Assembly: GCA_034406715.1 (NCBI GenBank)
Contig: CP137867.1
Location: 868,001-932,000 of the forward strand
Direction: 5' to 3'
From: Rhodotorula mucilaginosa
Taxonomy: Eukaryota; Basidiomycota; Microbotryomycetes; Sporidiobolales; Sporidiobolaceae
Length of the DNA stretch: 64,000 bases
Shown here one piece after another: positions 47,508-58,200 of this stretch; positions within the stretch are counted from its first letter, which is position 1; the number at the start of each line of letters is the position of its first letter. The translations under genes and the position numbers were made by a program. The notes under the pieces were generated by a model that worked only from the letters and a program-made list of their open reading frames with translations, ran no database searches and was not told the DNA's origin.

Positions 47508-49697
47508 TCAATACCGCATGGTCTCGATGATCCCGTCGAGCTGTACGCGTCGACACGGTTAGCGCTCACCGCTCAAGATATGTGCCCCGGTCTGTCTCGC
47601 CACTCACGATGCGGATCTGGTCCGGGAGGTAAAACTTCTCATACGCCAGCTGTATTCGTGTGCACGGGAATGGCACTGTCAGCACTGCCAATACTTTGGG
47701 AAAGACTCGATACGCACCCCGAACGGCGTGTCCCAGCCAGTCAAACGCTTGACGGGAGCTTCAAGTCGCAGGAAGCATCGTTGTTGGATCTCGGCGGCCA
47801 ACTCCGAAGCGACGCTGCCAGCAGACGGTGCCTCGTGAACGATCATGCATCGGCCAGTCTTGTTCACGCTCTTGACGACCGTCTCGATCTGGAGAGAGAG
47901 TTGGTTAGCCTCTATCCCCGACAAGATCTTCTGATCTCGTCGACTCACATCATACGGCACAATGGTGCGCAAGTCGATCAACTCGACGCTGAGTCCACGC
48001 AGATCCTGAGGGATGAGCTTCTCCAGATCCTGGCCAGGATGCCGCAGGTGGTGCAGCGCGGTCTCGATCGTGTACAGCGGCGGGCCGTACGAGATGATGG
48101 TAATGTCTTTGCCCTCTTGGAGGACCTCGGCTGAACCGAGAGGGAGCTCGTAGTCCGAAACCGGGACCTGCTCGACGGCGGAACGGTACAGGATTTTCGG
48201 CTCGAGGAACAGCTGTCGTGCGCGAAAACTGAGGTCAGTCTCGCAGCTTGCGGTCGCAAGTTAAGTACAACTATACGTACAACGGGGTTCGGGTCGCGGA
48301 TCGCAGCTATGCGTGAGGAAACCTGATCAGCAACCTGGCCTAAGAAGGTCGAAACGAAAACTGCGCCCCGACTTACCCAGCAACAGACCCTTGGCTTGAA
48401 TCGGGCTCCTCGGAACCACCACCTTGACTCCCGAAGCCTGTAAGAAGTACGCCTCCGGACTTTGAGAGTGGTACAGGCCGCCGTGGCCGACCGCGGAACA
48501 CGCTACGCGGGGGAGAACGCCGATCAGCTCAATTCGACCGCATCTCTGTATCGCCGGACAGAGATCTTCTCACGTGAGCGGAAAGTCAAGGAGCCGCAGT
48601 CAAACATGCCACCGGACCGGTAGCGGTACTTGGCGCTGTATGCGCGGGGATCAGCGTTTTGCGCTCGGGGGAAGGTGATCCATGTGCCAAGCTCACGCTC
48701 TGCGGAAGTCGCACATGTCAGTAAAGGGAGCCAGCTCAATGCAATCGTAGGACGCACTCGTTCACAATCTGATCGAATGCAGGGAACTGTAGGCATAAAA
48801 GTCAGCGACGTTGTTACGCGACGCATATTTTGTCAACTCACGATGTAATCGGCGAATCTGAGGAAGAGTTCGTCAGCGAGACGTTCTTGCTCCCGCATGT
48901 AGGCTGAAGCACGTACTGCATCTCTGCGACGGCGGTGTGGCCCATGGCGGCGAGGCCGATTCCGAACCCAGCGATACCTTGTTCCGTCCTGTGCAAGATG
49001 CGTGAGCTTGACTTCTGCGGTCTGCAGATTGGTTCCGACGTACAGCGGCGTGTTGAAAACTCGCTCTGGTCCGAATTGATCCGCGAGACCCATCGTGCAG
49101 CGGAAGACACCGCCGAATGAGACCTGCACGGGCGAAAAATTGTCAGCGTCAGTTCTACCGCTAGTCCCGAGCGAGGATGCGGGCGTTTACGCACGTCCTC
49201 TCCGAACACCATTGACGTCGGGTCTTTCTGCATGACGATTCTGCAAGAAAACGTGTCAGAGGAAAAGAGCCAGTGAGAGGGGAGTTCGACGGATGGACGA
49301 ACTGGAGTGCGGATCGAATGGCTTGGTACATGCTAAGAGGGGGTCGAGGTCAGCTTCTCCGCGGCTACTGACGGGTCTCTGTTACGTACTTGAGCTTCTC
49401 GGTTGCCCTCCCGCCATCCTCGATGTCCTGCAAGTCGGCTTCCTTGATTTCGCGATCTTGCTCGCGCCCTTTCGGGAAACCGACGCCGACATGTTCCTCG
49501 TCCTGCCACCGCAGTCCGGGCGTCCACAGCGCCTCTGAGCGTTCGGTACGGAGCAGAGACGAGTTGGCTACGGTCGGCGGCTGTTCGACGACGGTTTGCG
49601 AGTTGGCGGGAGCGCTGATGCGCGGCGACGAGGTGAAGAGGCGAGTGTGGGTCAAGGCGCGTGCTCGAGTGCCACGACTTCGGAGTGCGGAAAGCAT
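47508..49697 (-). CDS. Mitochondrial branched-chain 2-oxoacid dehydrogenase E1 beta
   Basis: The start at 49697 gives [20 protein letters not shown] and [14 protein letters not shown], a mitochondrial targeting sequence. Later exons carry [66 protein letters not shown], then [50 protein letters not shown] and [10 protein letters not shown]. The end is [25 protein letters not shown] and [10 protein letters not shown] match BCKDHB more closely than pyruvate dehydrogenase beta. With E1 alpha it decarboxylates the 2-oxo acids of Leu, Ile and Val using thiamine diphosphate. Many short introns interrupt it. It is divergent from the acyl-CoA ligase gene, 263 bases away. Confidence 0.9.
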
Positions 49698-49960
49698 GGC
49701 GGGTGTAGGCTCGGGATCTGTCTGTCCTACAGTCGACCGAGAGTGACTCAATAGCGCACAGAGAGAGCTGTAGCAGGCAGGCGAGGAGAATGCAGACGTG
49801 CGGTGAGCGCGAACGGAGAAGCCGCGATCGCTCGGCCCGAATGTGGGGCGCAACCCAGCCGACGGCCGACGGCGCTCGGCGAGCGTGACCTTCCCAAGCC
49901 GACCTCGTTTCGCTTGCCGCGGTTACTGTCGCTCTCGCTTCTCACAGACCGCACCCAGCC

Positions 49961-52283
49961 ATGCCTTTCGACCAGAGCTCTGGGCTGTACACGTCTCCGC
50001 TGGGGTCGATCCCCCTGCCCGACAAGCCGGCGACCATCTACGATTTCCTCTTCGACGTTGCCGCGTCCCCACACAAAGGATATCAGCGACCGGATCCCAC
50101 AGGACGGACCTGGATTCTCGATGCCCACTCGAGCAAGTCGTACACGTACGAGCAGGCAAAGGAACGGGCGGACGACATTGCCCGAGCACTTCACTTCGAG
50201 AGAGGGCTCCGCGAGGGAGACTCGCTCGTCGTCTTCTCGCCCAACGACATCGACTATGGTCCAGCACTCTGGGGCACCTTCCGACAAGGCGGTGTCGTCT
50301 CGTGTGCCAACCCGGCCTACAACGCGGACGAATTTGCGCACCAGCTTAAGATGGGTGAGGCCGCGCAAAACGAGAATTCTCCGAACGAGGCGCGCCGCGA
50401 GCCGAGCACGCTGACCAGGACCTGCCCTGCATAGTTCACGAGCACCACCCCATCAAAGCAATTTTGGTCCACCCGGATGCGGCTGTCGCGACCGTCCAGG
50501 CGTGCGAAAAGTCCAACATTTCGTCGAAACTGGTCGTCCTGATGCACAGGCCTGCTTCGTCTGCAACGAACGTCGGCAAGACGGCCGAGGGTTTGCCGAC
50601 CCTGGATGATCTTGTAACCGCGACCAAGAAGCAGCCCCTCCCGCCCAAGTTCCAGATGAAGGCGGAAGACCGGAAGACGAAACTGGCTCTCCTCTCTTTC
50701 AGCTCGGGCACGACGGGCTTGCCCAAGGCAGTGTGCATTCCACACTGGTCGGTCATCTGCAATGTGTACGTCCATACGATCCACCTGCCTTTGAACGATC
50801 GTCTCGCGCGGGATGAAAGGTCTGCCCGCTAACCTGTGCGATTTGACCGGAATGCAACAGGCTTCAGACGTCGACGTTCCAGCAAAAGACAAAACCCCTC
50901 TACCCATACGATGCTCGTGAGAAGAAGGGCGACGTCGTCATGGCGTGCCTACCGTTCTATCATATCTACGGCCTCGTCGTCGTGCTCCACTCCACGCTCT
51001 ATCAATCGCTCCCGATCGTCGTCCTGCCTCGCTTCGAGGCGCGCAGTTTCCTCGACACGATCGCCCGTTTCCGGATCAGCGTCCTGTACCTCGTCCCGCC
51101 GCAGGTCGTCCTCATGGTCAAGCAGGATTTTGTCAAGGAGTACGACCTCTCGAGCGTGCGCTATGTGATGGCCGGCGCGGCGCCCTTGACGGAGGAAGTC
51201 GTCAAGGCGTTCCAGGCTCGCTTCCCGCAGGCGATCGTCGGTCAGGGGTACGGCATGACCGAGAGCTCGACTGTGATCAGTATGTACGACGCGACCCGGA
51301 AGGACTTTCCGGGTTCTTCGGCGGGCTGTCTCGTTCCGAATATCGAGTGAGTGCACCCCGTAAACTGACCTTTCGCGCTGACAAAGGCTAACTCATACTC
51401 GTGCCTGCCATTGCTTCGGCACAGAGCCAAGATCGTTTCCCCGGAAGGGAAGGCTCTGCCGCCCGGCGAGGTCGGCGAGTTGTGGTCGCGCGGCCCTTCC
51501 AACGCGCTCGGATGTGAGTCCGCCGCCCTGGCCTCCTCTTCCGGAACCGATCATGCCGCGGCATTCGAGCGGCCTCATGCGAAGGCCGCTGATTGACTGG
51601 CGCATGCCCCTGCCGCGCAGATCTCGCCAACGAGAAAGCCACGAACGAGACGTTCGACGCGGAGGGTTTCCTGCACACGGGCGACGAAGCCCGCTTCGAC
51701 GACGATTGTCTCTTCATCGTCGACCGCCTCAAGGAGCTCATCAAGGCGAACGGTTTCCAAGTCGCGCCGGCAGAGCTCGAAGGATTCTTGCTGTCGCACC
51801 CTGACGTGCAAGACGTGTGTGTCATCGGCATCCCGGACGAGAAGCGCGGAGAGGCACCGAAGGGTGAGTCTTGGCCTGCATGAGCTGGAGATTCATAAAG
51901 ATCGGCGAGTGTTGCGAGTGGCCGGCCGCCGAGTTTCTAGCTGATCTGGCCACTCCCGACTCGCGTGCGACAGCCTTTGTTGTCGCGGCCCCGGCAGCGG
52001 CATCCAAGCTCAAGTCCGGAGGCGGTCAAGCCGAACAGAAGCTGGTCGATGAGCTCAAAAAGTACGTCACGGACAACAAGATCCGGTACAAGGCCCTCGC
52101 CGAGGTCGAGTTCCTCGAGGCGATTCCGAAGACGCCGAGCGGCAAGCTGCTCCGCAAAGACTGTGCGTCCTTCATTGCTTTCGCCCGTGTCGCAGTCGCG
52201 CCTGCTGACGGTGCGTCAGGTGACTCTTCGCAGTGCGAGCCATGCACGCGAAACAGGTCAAGAAGCGCAGCGAGAAGCTCTAG
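49961..52283 (+). CDS. 4-coumarate-CoA ligase-like acyl-CoA synthetase
   Basis: An ANL-superfamily enzyme. Motifs in order are SYTYEQAKERADDIARAL, the P-loop SFSSGTTGLPKAVCIPH, VVMACLPFYHIYGLVVVLHS, VLYLVPPQVVLMVKQDF, VRYVMAGAAPLTEEVVKAF, GQGYGMTESSTVISMYDATR, GELWSRGPSNALGY, FLHTGDEARFDDDCLFIVDR, LKELIKANGFQVAPAELEGF, and the catalytic Lys region IPKTPSGKLLRKDLRAMHA. It activates a carboxylic acid as the adenylate and transfers it to CoA; the substrate (phenylpropanoid, medium-chain or other acid) cannot be read from motifs. The C-terminus KKRSEKL resembles but does not fit the peroxisomal PTS1 consensus. The divergent BCKDHB neighbour hints at acyl-CoA or branched-chain catabolism, which is only suggestive. 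Confidence 0.87.
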
Positions 52284-52602
52284 ATTTGCATCCGAAGACA
52301 CGGCGGATGTCGGGTGTGCGATTGAATACCAAGTAGTAAACATGGCAATCGGCGCATGCGCTCTAAACGCACAGCTGTGGAGCGGCGAGATTCGAGTTCA
52401 TCGTGGCGAATCGAGTCGAGGCAGGATGGGGGCAGACCCAGCGTGGGCAGTGCGTCGAGCTAGCGACGCGTCGGACGCGCATTCTGAGCTTCGAAAGCTG
52501 TAGAGCTCGTCAATCTCCCCATCTGTACGCGTTGAGCGGTGAAGTGTGAGAGACCGAGTTTCGCGTCGTCTTCCGCGACCTTGATCTGATCTTCCACCCA
52601 CA
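52284..52602. other. Intergenic region after the acyl-CoA ligase gene
   Basis: About 320 bases with the ligase 3' region and the next gene's promoter. No additional ORF or RNA gene is supported. Confidence 0.3.
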
Positions 52603-53358
52603 ATGGCTACCTCGGCCATGGCGCAAAACGTGCCATCGCCTACGAAAAGGGCTACACGCGCCCCCGCGCCCCCAGCAGAGCGCGATCCGACCGACCCGCG
52701 CGGTTCGCTCAAGGTCACCACCGGCCTCGAAGACTTGATCCGGCAACGCGCCATGGAAGCACGCGCAGGCAAGTCCAGGCGGTAGGCGCACGAGGAGCGC
52801 GGAACTGACCTCAGCTTCAAGACAGGCGTCAACTGGGGACACGCGACCTCGTCCGGATTGCCGGCAGCTGCGCCTCGCCGTCGTCCTCTCGGTTTCTCGC
52901 GTACAGAACCCGTCCTCTCGTTCGCCAACGCTTCGAACAATGCACCACCGTCAGTCGCGAGCTGGCAATCTGGCAAGGACATTCTCGACGAGGTCTATGC
53001 GCACGCGGCGCTCACCGGCAAGCGATCCGACGAGCTGCGCCCGATGTGGGAAACGGGCAGCGCGACCGACACGGCACCGAGCGTCGCTAGCGGAGCGGGC
53101 AGGAGACAGGACAGCGGCTTCTTTGGCGCGGCGGCGGCGCCGAGTGCGGGTCACTCGATAGCTGCAGTCGGCGGCGGATTGTCGGACGACGGAGACGGCT
53201 TCGACCTCGACGAGGCGTTCGGCTCGGCCGGAGCAGGCCGATTCGCGTTCGGTACCGGAGCGGCGTTCGCTGGCGGCGTGCAAGAGGATTCGCAAGACTC
53301 GAGCAGGACCGTCACGCAGCGACTCAAGCGGGCGTTCGACGACGCCAACGCAGGACAG

Positions 53359-53389
<31 letters not shown>

Positions 53390-53577
53390 AGATGGACGCG
53401 ACCGATATCGAGGAGGACGACGAAGGAGTCGACATGGTGGCTGCCGAGCCCATGTCGATGTTTGGCACGGCGACGTCGACGGCGGCTGGACCGCGGCGAC
53501 TCGCCGGACTCAAACGCGGGTTCCACAAGACGCAGAGTCTCCCGCCGTCTGCGTTCGCGGGCAAGATGGAGTTCTGA
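52603..53577 (+). CDS. Unknown acidic, low-complexity protein
   Basis: Two exons joined by a small intron near 52783-52815 encode about 310 residues. The N-terminus is basic and Pro-rich (MAQNVPSPTKRATRAPAPPA), then DPRGSLKVTTGLEDLIRQRA and RRFKTGVNWGHATSSG. A middle part reads SVASWQSGKDILDEVYAHAA. After Gly/Ala-rich sequence come TVTQRLKRAFDDANAGQ and an acidic run (DDDDDEMDATDIEEDDEG). It ends GFHKTQSLPPSAFAGKMEF. RGSL could be a D-box-type degron and KTQSLPP a phospho-site, but these are weak. No domain is recognised; a nuclear regulatory role is only a guess from its basic and acidic blocks. It converges on the FYVE gene, 188 bases away. Confidence 0.6.
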
Positions 53578-53764
53578 GGGTGTCTCTCCACTGCCCTCTC
53601 TTTCCATGTTCAAAGGCTGTTGTGTCGCACCTGCCGCATGCCTCGTTTCCCTCACGATTATCCACGAACGTAGCTTTGCCCGGTTTGCTGGCAGTCATTC
53701 GCCAGATCTATTTCATGTCGTTTCTACCACATCTCTCGCCAAGCGACTCGCGACAAGGTCAAAG

Positions 53765-56190
53765 TTATGGCAAAGTTGCGCTGATGGCAGAGATCTCGGC
53801 TCGGAGTTCGTCGAGGCTGGTTTGCAGAGCGGCGGCATCCTCAAACTGCCGACGAGCGTTCGCGTCTTCGACATAGGACTGGACGAGCGCTTCTTGCCTG
53901 CGGAGAGATAGTGCTCAAAGTCAAGTCTCGGAACAAAGCACCGGCAAACGCAGAGGAAGAGACATACTCTCGCAGGACGTTGAGTTTGGCTGCCGCCTCG
54001 AGTTCCGGTCCGACCTTTTCGCGCACTTTGGCAACGTCCTCCTTCTCGAGCAAGTCGGCGAGCGATTTGACCGTATATTCCTCGGGTTGTCCCTGATTAG
54101 GTTTGGCCTTCCCTCTCTTGCCAGCACCTCTGCCTCCGCCTAGCTCTTCGACGTTGCCGAGACTGCGTAGCAATCCCAGCTTCTCCGACAGGAAGAGTTG
54201 ACCTCGCGCGGCGAGTGCTCGTTGTAAGCGGTCCTGTGAGCCGTTCGGGGGCGCTCCTTCAGGCAGGGGCAAGTCGCGGATCCGCTTCGAGACGGTGTCG
54301 TACGAGGCGAGGTCGGCGAGGAGCCGTTTCCGGAGCGATTTGGCGTGGTTGGCGGAAGGGGGCGCGGACGACTGCGCGGCGGCGGCCGGGTTCCTGCGGG
54401 GTGCGCATGATCAGCCGTCATTTCTTTGTAGTGTATGCTGCGTGAATAAGGCTGTACGAGAGCATGACAGCGAGTTCCTGGAACTCGGGCAGAGTCTCGT
54501 TGATCTCCTTCTCGAGATCCACGAGCACTTCGTAGAGCTTGAGCCATGTCGGAGTCCGGACGGGCAGAGTCTTGAGTTGCTGTCGACTGTTGGGTACACG
54601 TGTCAGACTGGGCGTGCTCCAAGGAGCGGTGAAAGTTTCGGAACGCACATAACGGTGTTGAGGCAGTCGCGACAGACGCGAACCTTTTTCCGTTCGTCTT
54701 TGGGTTTCTTTTCGGCTGGCGGAGCAGCCAGCACTGCGTCGATCGAGAGGTCCTGCTCGATCGGCGGAATCTCGACTACGACGCCATAGGGTTGTTTCTC
54801 TCCCGTTCCGTCGCTAAGCAGTTGCTGCTCGTAAGTGAAAAATGTCGAGCAGCGCTCGCGCCGAGTCGCTTTGTTATGTGTCGGCATTTCGCTGAAAGGT
54901 GTCGCAGTAGGAGAAGCATCCGATTCGGCAGGAGTGGCGGGGGTGGGAGGAAGGAAGCAAACGACTCGGCCACACAGTCGACAATGGTGCCTCCGTACTC
55001 GTACGCCGAACGCAGCGCTGTTCACTCATCGATTATCAGCGCCCATGCCTTCCCGAGACGTAGGTGAGGGGCCTTACGAGCAGATTGCGCAGTGAGTGGC
55101 CTCCTTGTCGGGTTGCCACTTGACGATGCTCTGCTCCGCTGTGAAACGCGCGATCGTGATCAGCCGAAGAAACATGACTTAGGCTCACAGAGTCCAGCTT
55201 GGGACTGACCTCTCTCGATGTCGGTGTCGACGTGGGCGACCGCACTTCGCCACAAGTCTTTCGCTGAGCGCGACCGGATCGTCTCGCCTAGTCTGGTCAT
55301 CCCCGCAAACGGAGAGGTCGGCATTATCGCTGGGGATTCTTTCTTGTGCAGGTTTTCGGGCGGGAAATGAAGCGCCACGAGCTGCAGGATCCGAAAAGAT
55401 TGAGCGGCGGCGTCACATATACGCACTGGAACGATGGAGAAAGAAACGGGAGACGGACCTTTTCGAGCCTTCGGGCCAGTCGCCCCTCGTCCAGCTTTCT
55501 CGCCTCACCGCACTTTCTCCTCTGCTCCATAAACTCGTCGCTCCTATCTCTCCTGACGCCTTGCGGTTGAAACCCAGCCTGGTAGGGCATTTTCCCCCTC
55601 CTCGGATGAGCGCCCGCTTGCTGCAACACCTGCGCGACGGGGCCCTTTTCCGGCGAGCGTGCCCGGAGATAGGGCGCGGGTGAGTTGGCCGGGAAGGGAG
55701 ATTGGCCGGGCGGAACGGAAGCGAACGGCAAGGCCGAAGAGAGGGGCGGGGTTGCGCGGGATGAAGATGGCGGCGGCGGCGACCTGCTCGACGAGGGATG
55801 GAGAGCCGGCATCGAAGCGGTCGTCGCGATGCTCTGCGCCGAGTCTGAATGGCGCATCCCATTCCACGGCGGCGGCGGCGAGGTGGCGGGCTCGACGACG
55901 CTGCTGCTCCTCGTCGACAAGCCGCTGAACTGGATCGGCAGCTTTGGGCGAGACGGCAGCGGGGCCTGCAGGTGGAAGCTGTTGCTGCCATCGCCGGCTA
56001 TGCTCACTGGACGCGCGAGACCGCTCACGGGGCGGCTCGCCGGCTGCTGGACGCGGACCGGACTCGGTGACGCCGGTTGTTGATGGTGAGGAGGAGGCGG
56101 CGGCGTCGCAGTGCTCGCAAAGTGGTGGATCGAGCTGACAGACGAGGATTGCCGCTTCGGTGTATAAGTCGCATAGCCCGGCCCTGACAT
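53765..56190 (-). CDS. PEP7: FYVE-domain Rab effector, Pep7/Vac1/rabenosyn-5-like
   Basis: The start at 56190 opens MSGPGYATYTPKRQSSS, then a long Pro/Ser-rich disordered stretch. A conserved segment follows: EARKLDEGRLARRLEKL, LVALHFPPENLHKKES. The zinc-binding part reads EQSIVKWQPDKEATHCAICS, AFGVRVRRHHCRLCGRVVC and KKVRVCRDCLNTVM, which is the FYVE signature RRHHCRxCG with flanking cysteines. C-terminal helices include TWLKLYEVLVDLEKEINETL, PEFQELAVMLSYSLIHA, a Ser/Arg/Gly linker and VQSYVEDANARRQFEDAA. Yeast Pep7/Vac1 binds PI3P and Rab5-like Vps21 at endosomes and promotes Golgi-to-endosome fusion. An unusually long insert between the FYVE cysteine pairs is noted (Pro/Thr/Ser-rich). The overall call is good; exon ends are approximate. 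Confidence 0.78.
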
Positions 56191-56351
56191 GGTGCAGCGT
56201 CGGACCGGATCGAACGGAGACTCGATGATTGCAGATCGGAGAGGAGAGAAGGTGGGGGAGGCCGATTTATGCACGACACGTCGATACAGCGTGAAATGCG
56301 TGCTCGTGGGAATTGCAAAACGTTCTCTTCTCTTTCAAAATGTCGGCCAGA

Positions 56352-58080
56352 TCAGAGGCGCGCGGTCCGAACGGTTCCGGAGGAGGTGAGTCCGCGCGCG
56401 AGGACAGTTTTCACGAGGTCGGCGGCTGCTTCGGCGGTCGCCCAAGAAGATTGGAAGCCATAGCCGCCATCTGGGAACAGGAATGTCAGCACCCTCCATG
56501 CAAATCATCGGGATGTCGTCTGTCTGCAGCTGCTTACGTCCGTAGTTGTGAACGAGGGGAATCTTATCGCCTCGACCATTGTCTGCTCGAGGCGGCAAAA
56601 CGAGACAAGCAAGTACGATCAGCTGCCCATGTCGAGCGAAAGCAAGCACTTTCGCTGTGCGCACCGATGGTGTCCGCCTCTATCCGGATGCCGCCTTCGC
56701 GCGTCGGTCGGAGACCGACCGCTTCCTGAACGACCTCGAGGTCATCGATCGTGCCTCCCCGTTTGTTCGGGGGCAAGAGCTCCGGCTCGAGGGCCAGGCA
56801 CCTCTCCTTGATGCGTCGGGACATGTCCGCCCGAGGGCGCGGATCCCTGGGAGGTGTCTCGGGCGTCGTCAGCCTCGGCTGAGTTTTTCGAAGAAGGCCT
56901 CCTCTCGTCTGTTCAGGAGCAACACCACTGACCAGTTGTCCTTTTCTGCACAGCCGCCCAGTACAACATGCCCTGTTTTCGGTCGCGGAATCGTGTAATC
57001 GTACACGCGCGGTTGCCCGTCTCGCGCCGGTCCCAACCGAGTCTTGCCCTCCCTGACCCACGGGGCGTTGACGATAACGAGCTGTCCACGGGTCGGGAAC
57101 ACTTTGAGGTCCGGCACAAGTCTCCGCGCTCCGAGACCGGTGCAGTTGAGGAGGACATTGGCGTTGGCGAGGGAGGGATCGACCTCGAATGCGTCGGAGA
57201 GGGAAGTCAAAGCTCCGCAACGATGTACGCGACCGCCGAGCGACTTGACACGGTCGAGGAGGTAGGCCAGGTATCCTGGCGTGTGGATCAAGATGCAGGT
57301 GAAAGTCGCGCCGCAGACGGTCCCCTCCGGCAGTTCACTCGGGTCGAGCCATCGGAACTGCGATTTGCGTTTCAAGTCATTCAGCTCCGACGGGCGACGC
57401 GTCTTCCACCACGGCGGTTTTTACGTACGTTCGGATGATAGCGTGACATCAGGCTGAGTTGACTGAGGGCGGCATCCTCGCCAGTCGGTTCGGGCTAGAG
57501 GGTCCGAGTCAGCTTGACGTCCAGCTCGTTCTGCACTCGCGTCGAGTCGTCACGGCGCACCTCCTCTCGGTATTCTCTCTGAGTTGCAAAGTAAAGCGGC
57601 ACGTGCGGATCCTGCTCGATCAACTCGGACATGACCTTGAAAGTCCGGGCATCAAATTCTGGGTGTGCAGAGGCAGTGAGCGTATGAGCAGGCGCTAGGA
57701 AGCCCGACTTGGTGCGAGCCGGGAGAGACTGCGCGGGACGGACCATGCAGTCGCATGTCGGCTCCGGTGGCTACACTGACGTGGTGCGCTCCCTTTTCGA
57801 GGCGAGGTAACGGTGAGCTTTCCCATGAGGTTTGACTCGGAGGAAGAAGCGCGAAGACGCACTGCCCACGGCGAAGTGTACTCGATCGAAAGCGGGTCTC
57901 CCGGGAGATCCCGCGCGACTATGTCGACCTTGTAGCCAGCTTCGAGGAGTTTGATGGCGGTCGACAGTCCCACGACGCCTGCTCGTTTTCATTCGAGAGT
58001 GAGCAGACGGTCTCTGCGAATTCGCCCGCGGAGGCATCGGACGCACCTGCCCCGACGACGATTGCGCATTGTGTAGTCAT
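56352..58080 (-). CDS. DAO1: D-amino-acid oxidase, peroxisomal (FAD)
   Basis: The N-terminus MTTQCAIVVGAGVVGLSTAI is the FAD-binding GxGxxG fold. Then come YKVDIVARDLPGDPLSIEYT, SPWAGAHHVSVA, RWLDPSELPEGTVCGATFTC, ILIHTPGYLAYLLDRVKSLG, LLNCTGLGARRLVPDLKVFP, TRGQLVIVNAPW, YTIPRPKTGHVVLGG, GTIDDLEVVQEAVGLRPTRE and VHNYGHGGYGFQSSWATAEA. These match DAAO, including YTIPRP (substrate-binding Tyr), GLRPTR (substrate Arg) and the C-terminal GHGGYGFQ. It oxidises D-amino acids to 2-oxo acids, ammonia and H2O2. The last three residues ARL fit the PTS1 peroxisomal signal. Basidiomycete yeasts such as Rhodotorula are known for DAAO. It is divergent from NPR3, 120 bases between starts. Confidence 0.9.
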
Positions 58081-58200
58081 TCCTTCCTCTTCAGTCTGCT
58101 GAAGGAGCGTGTAGCGTGGCTCGAGAGAAGGAGAGCGAGTCGGCCGAGTGGGGCGGCTCTCGTCGCTCTCGCTCATTCTGTACGCGCGCAACTGGACGCG

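Noticed and set aside
52260-52283. C-terminal SEKL of the acyl-CoA ligase as a peroxisomal signal
   Set aside because: The final tripeptide EKL does not meet the usual PTS1 consensus, since a small residue is expected at the third-last position.
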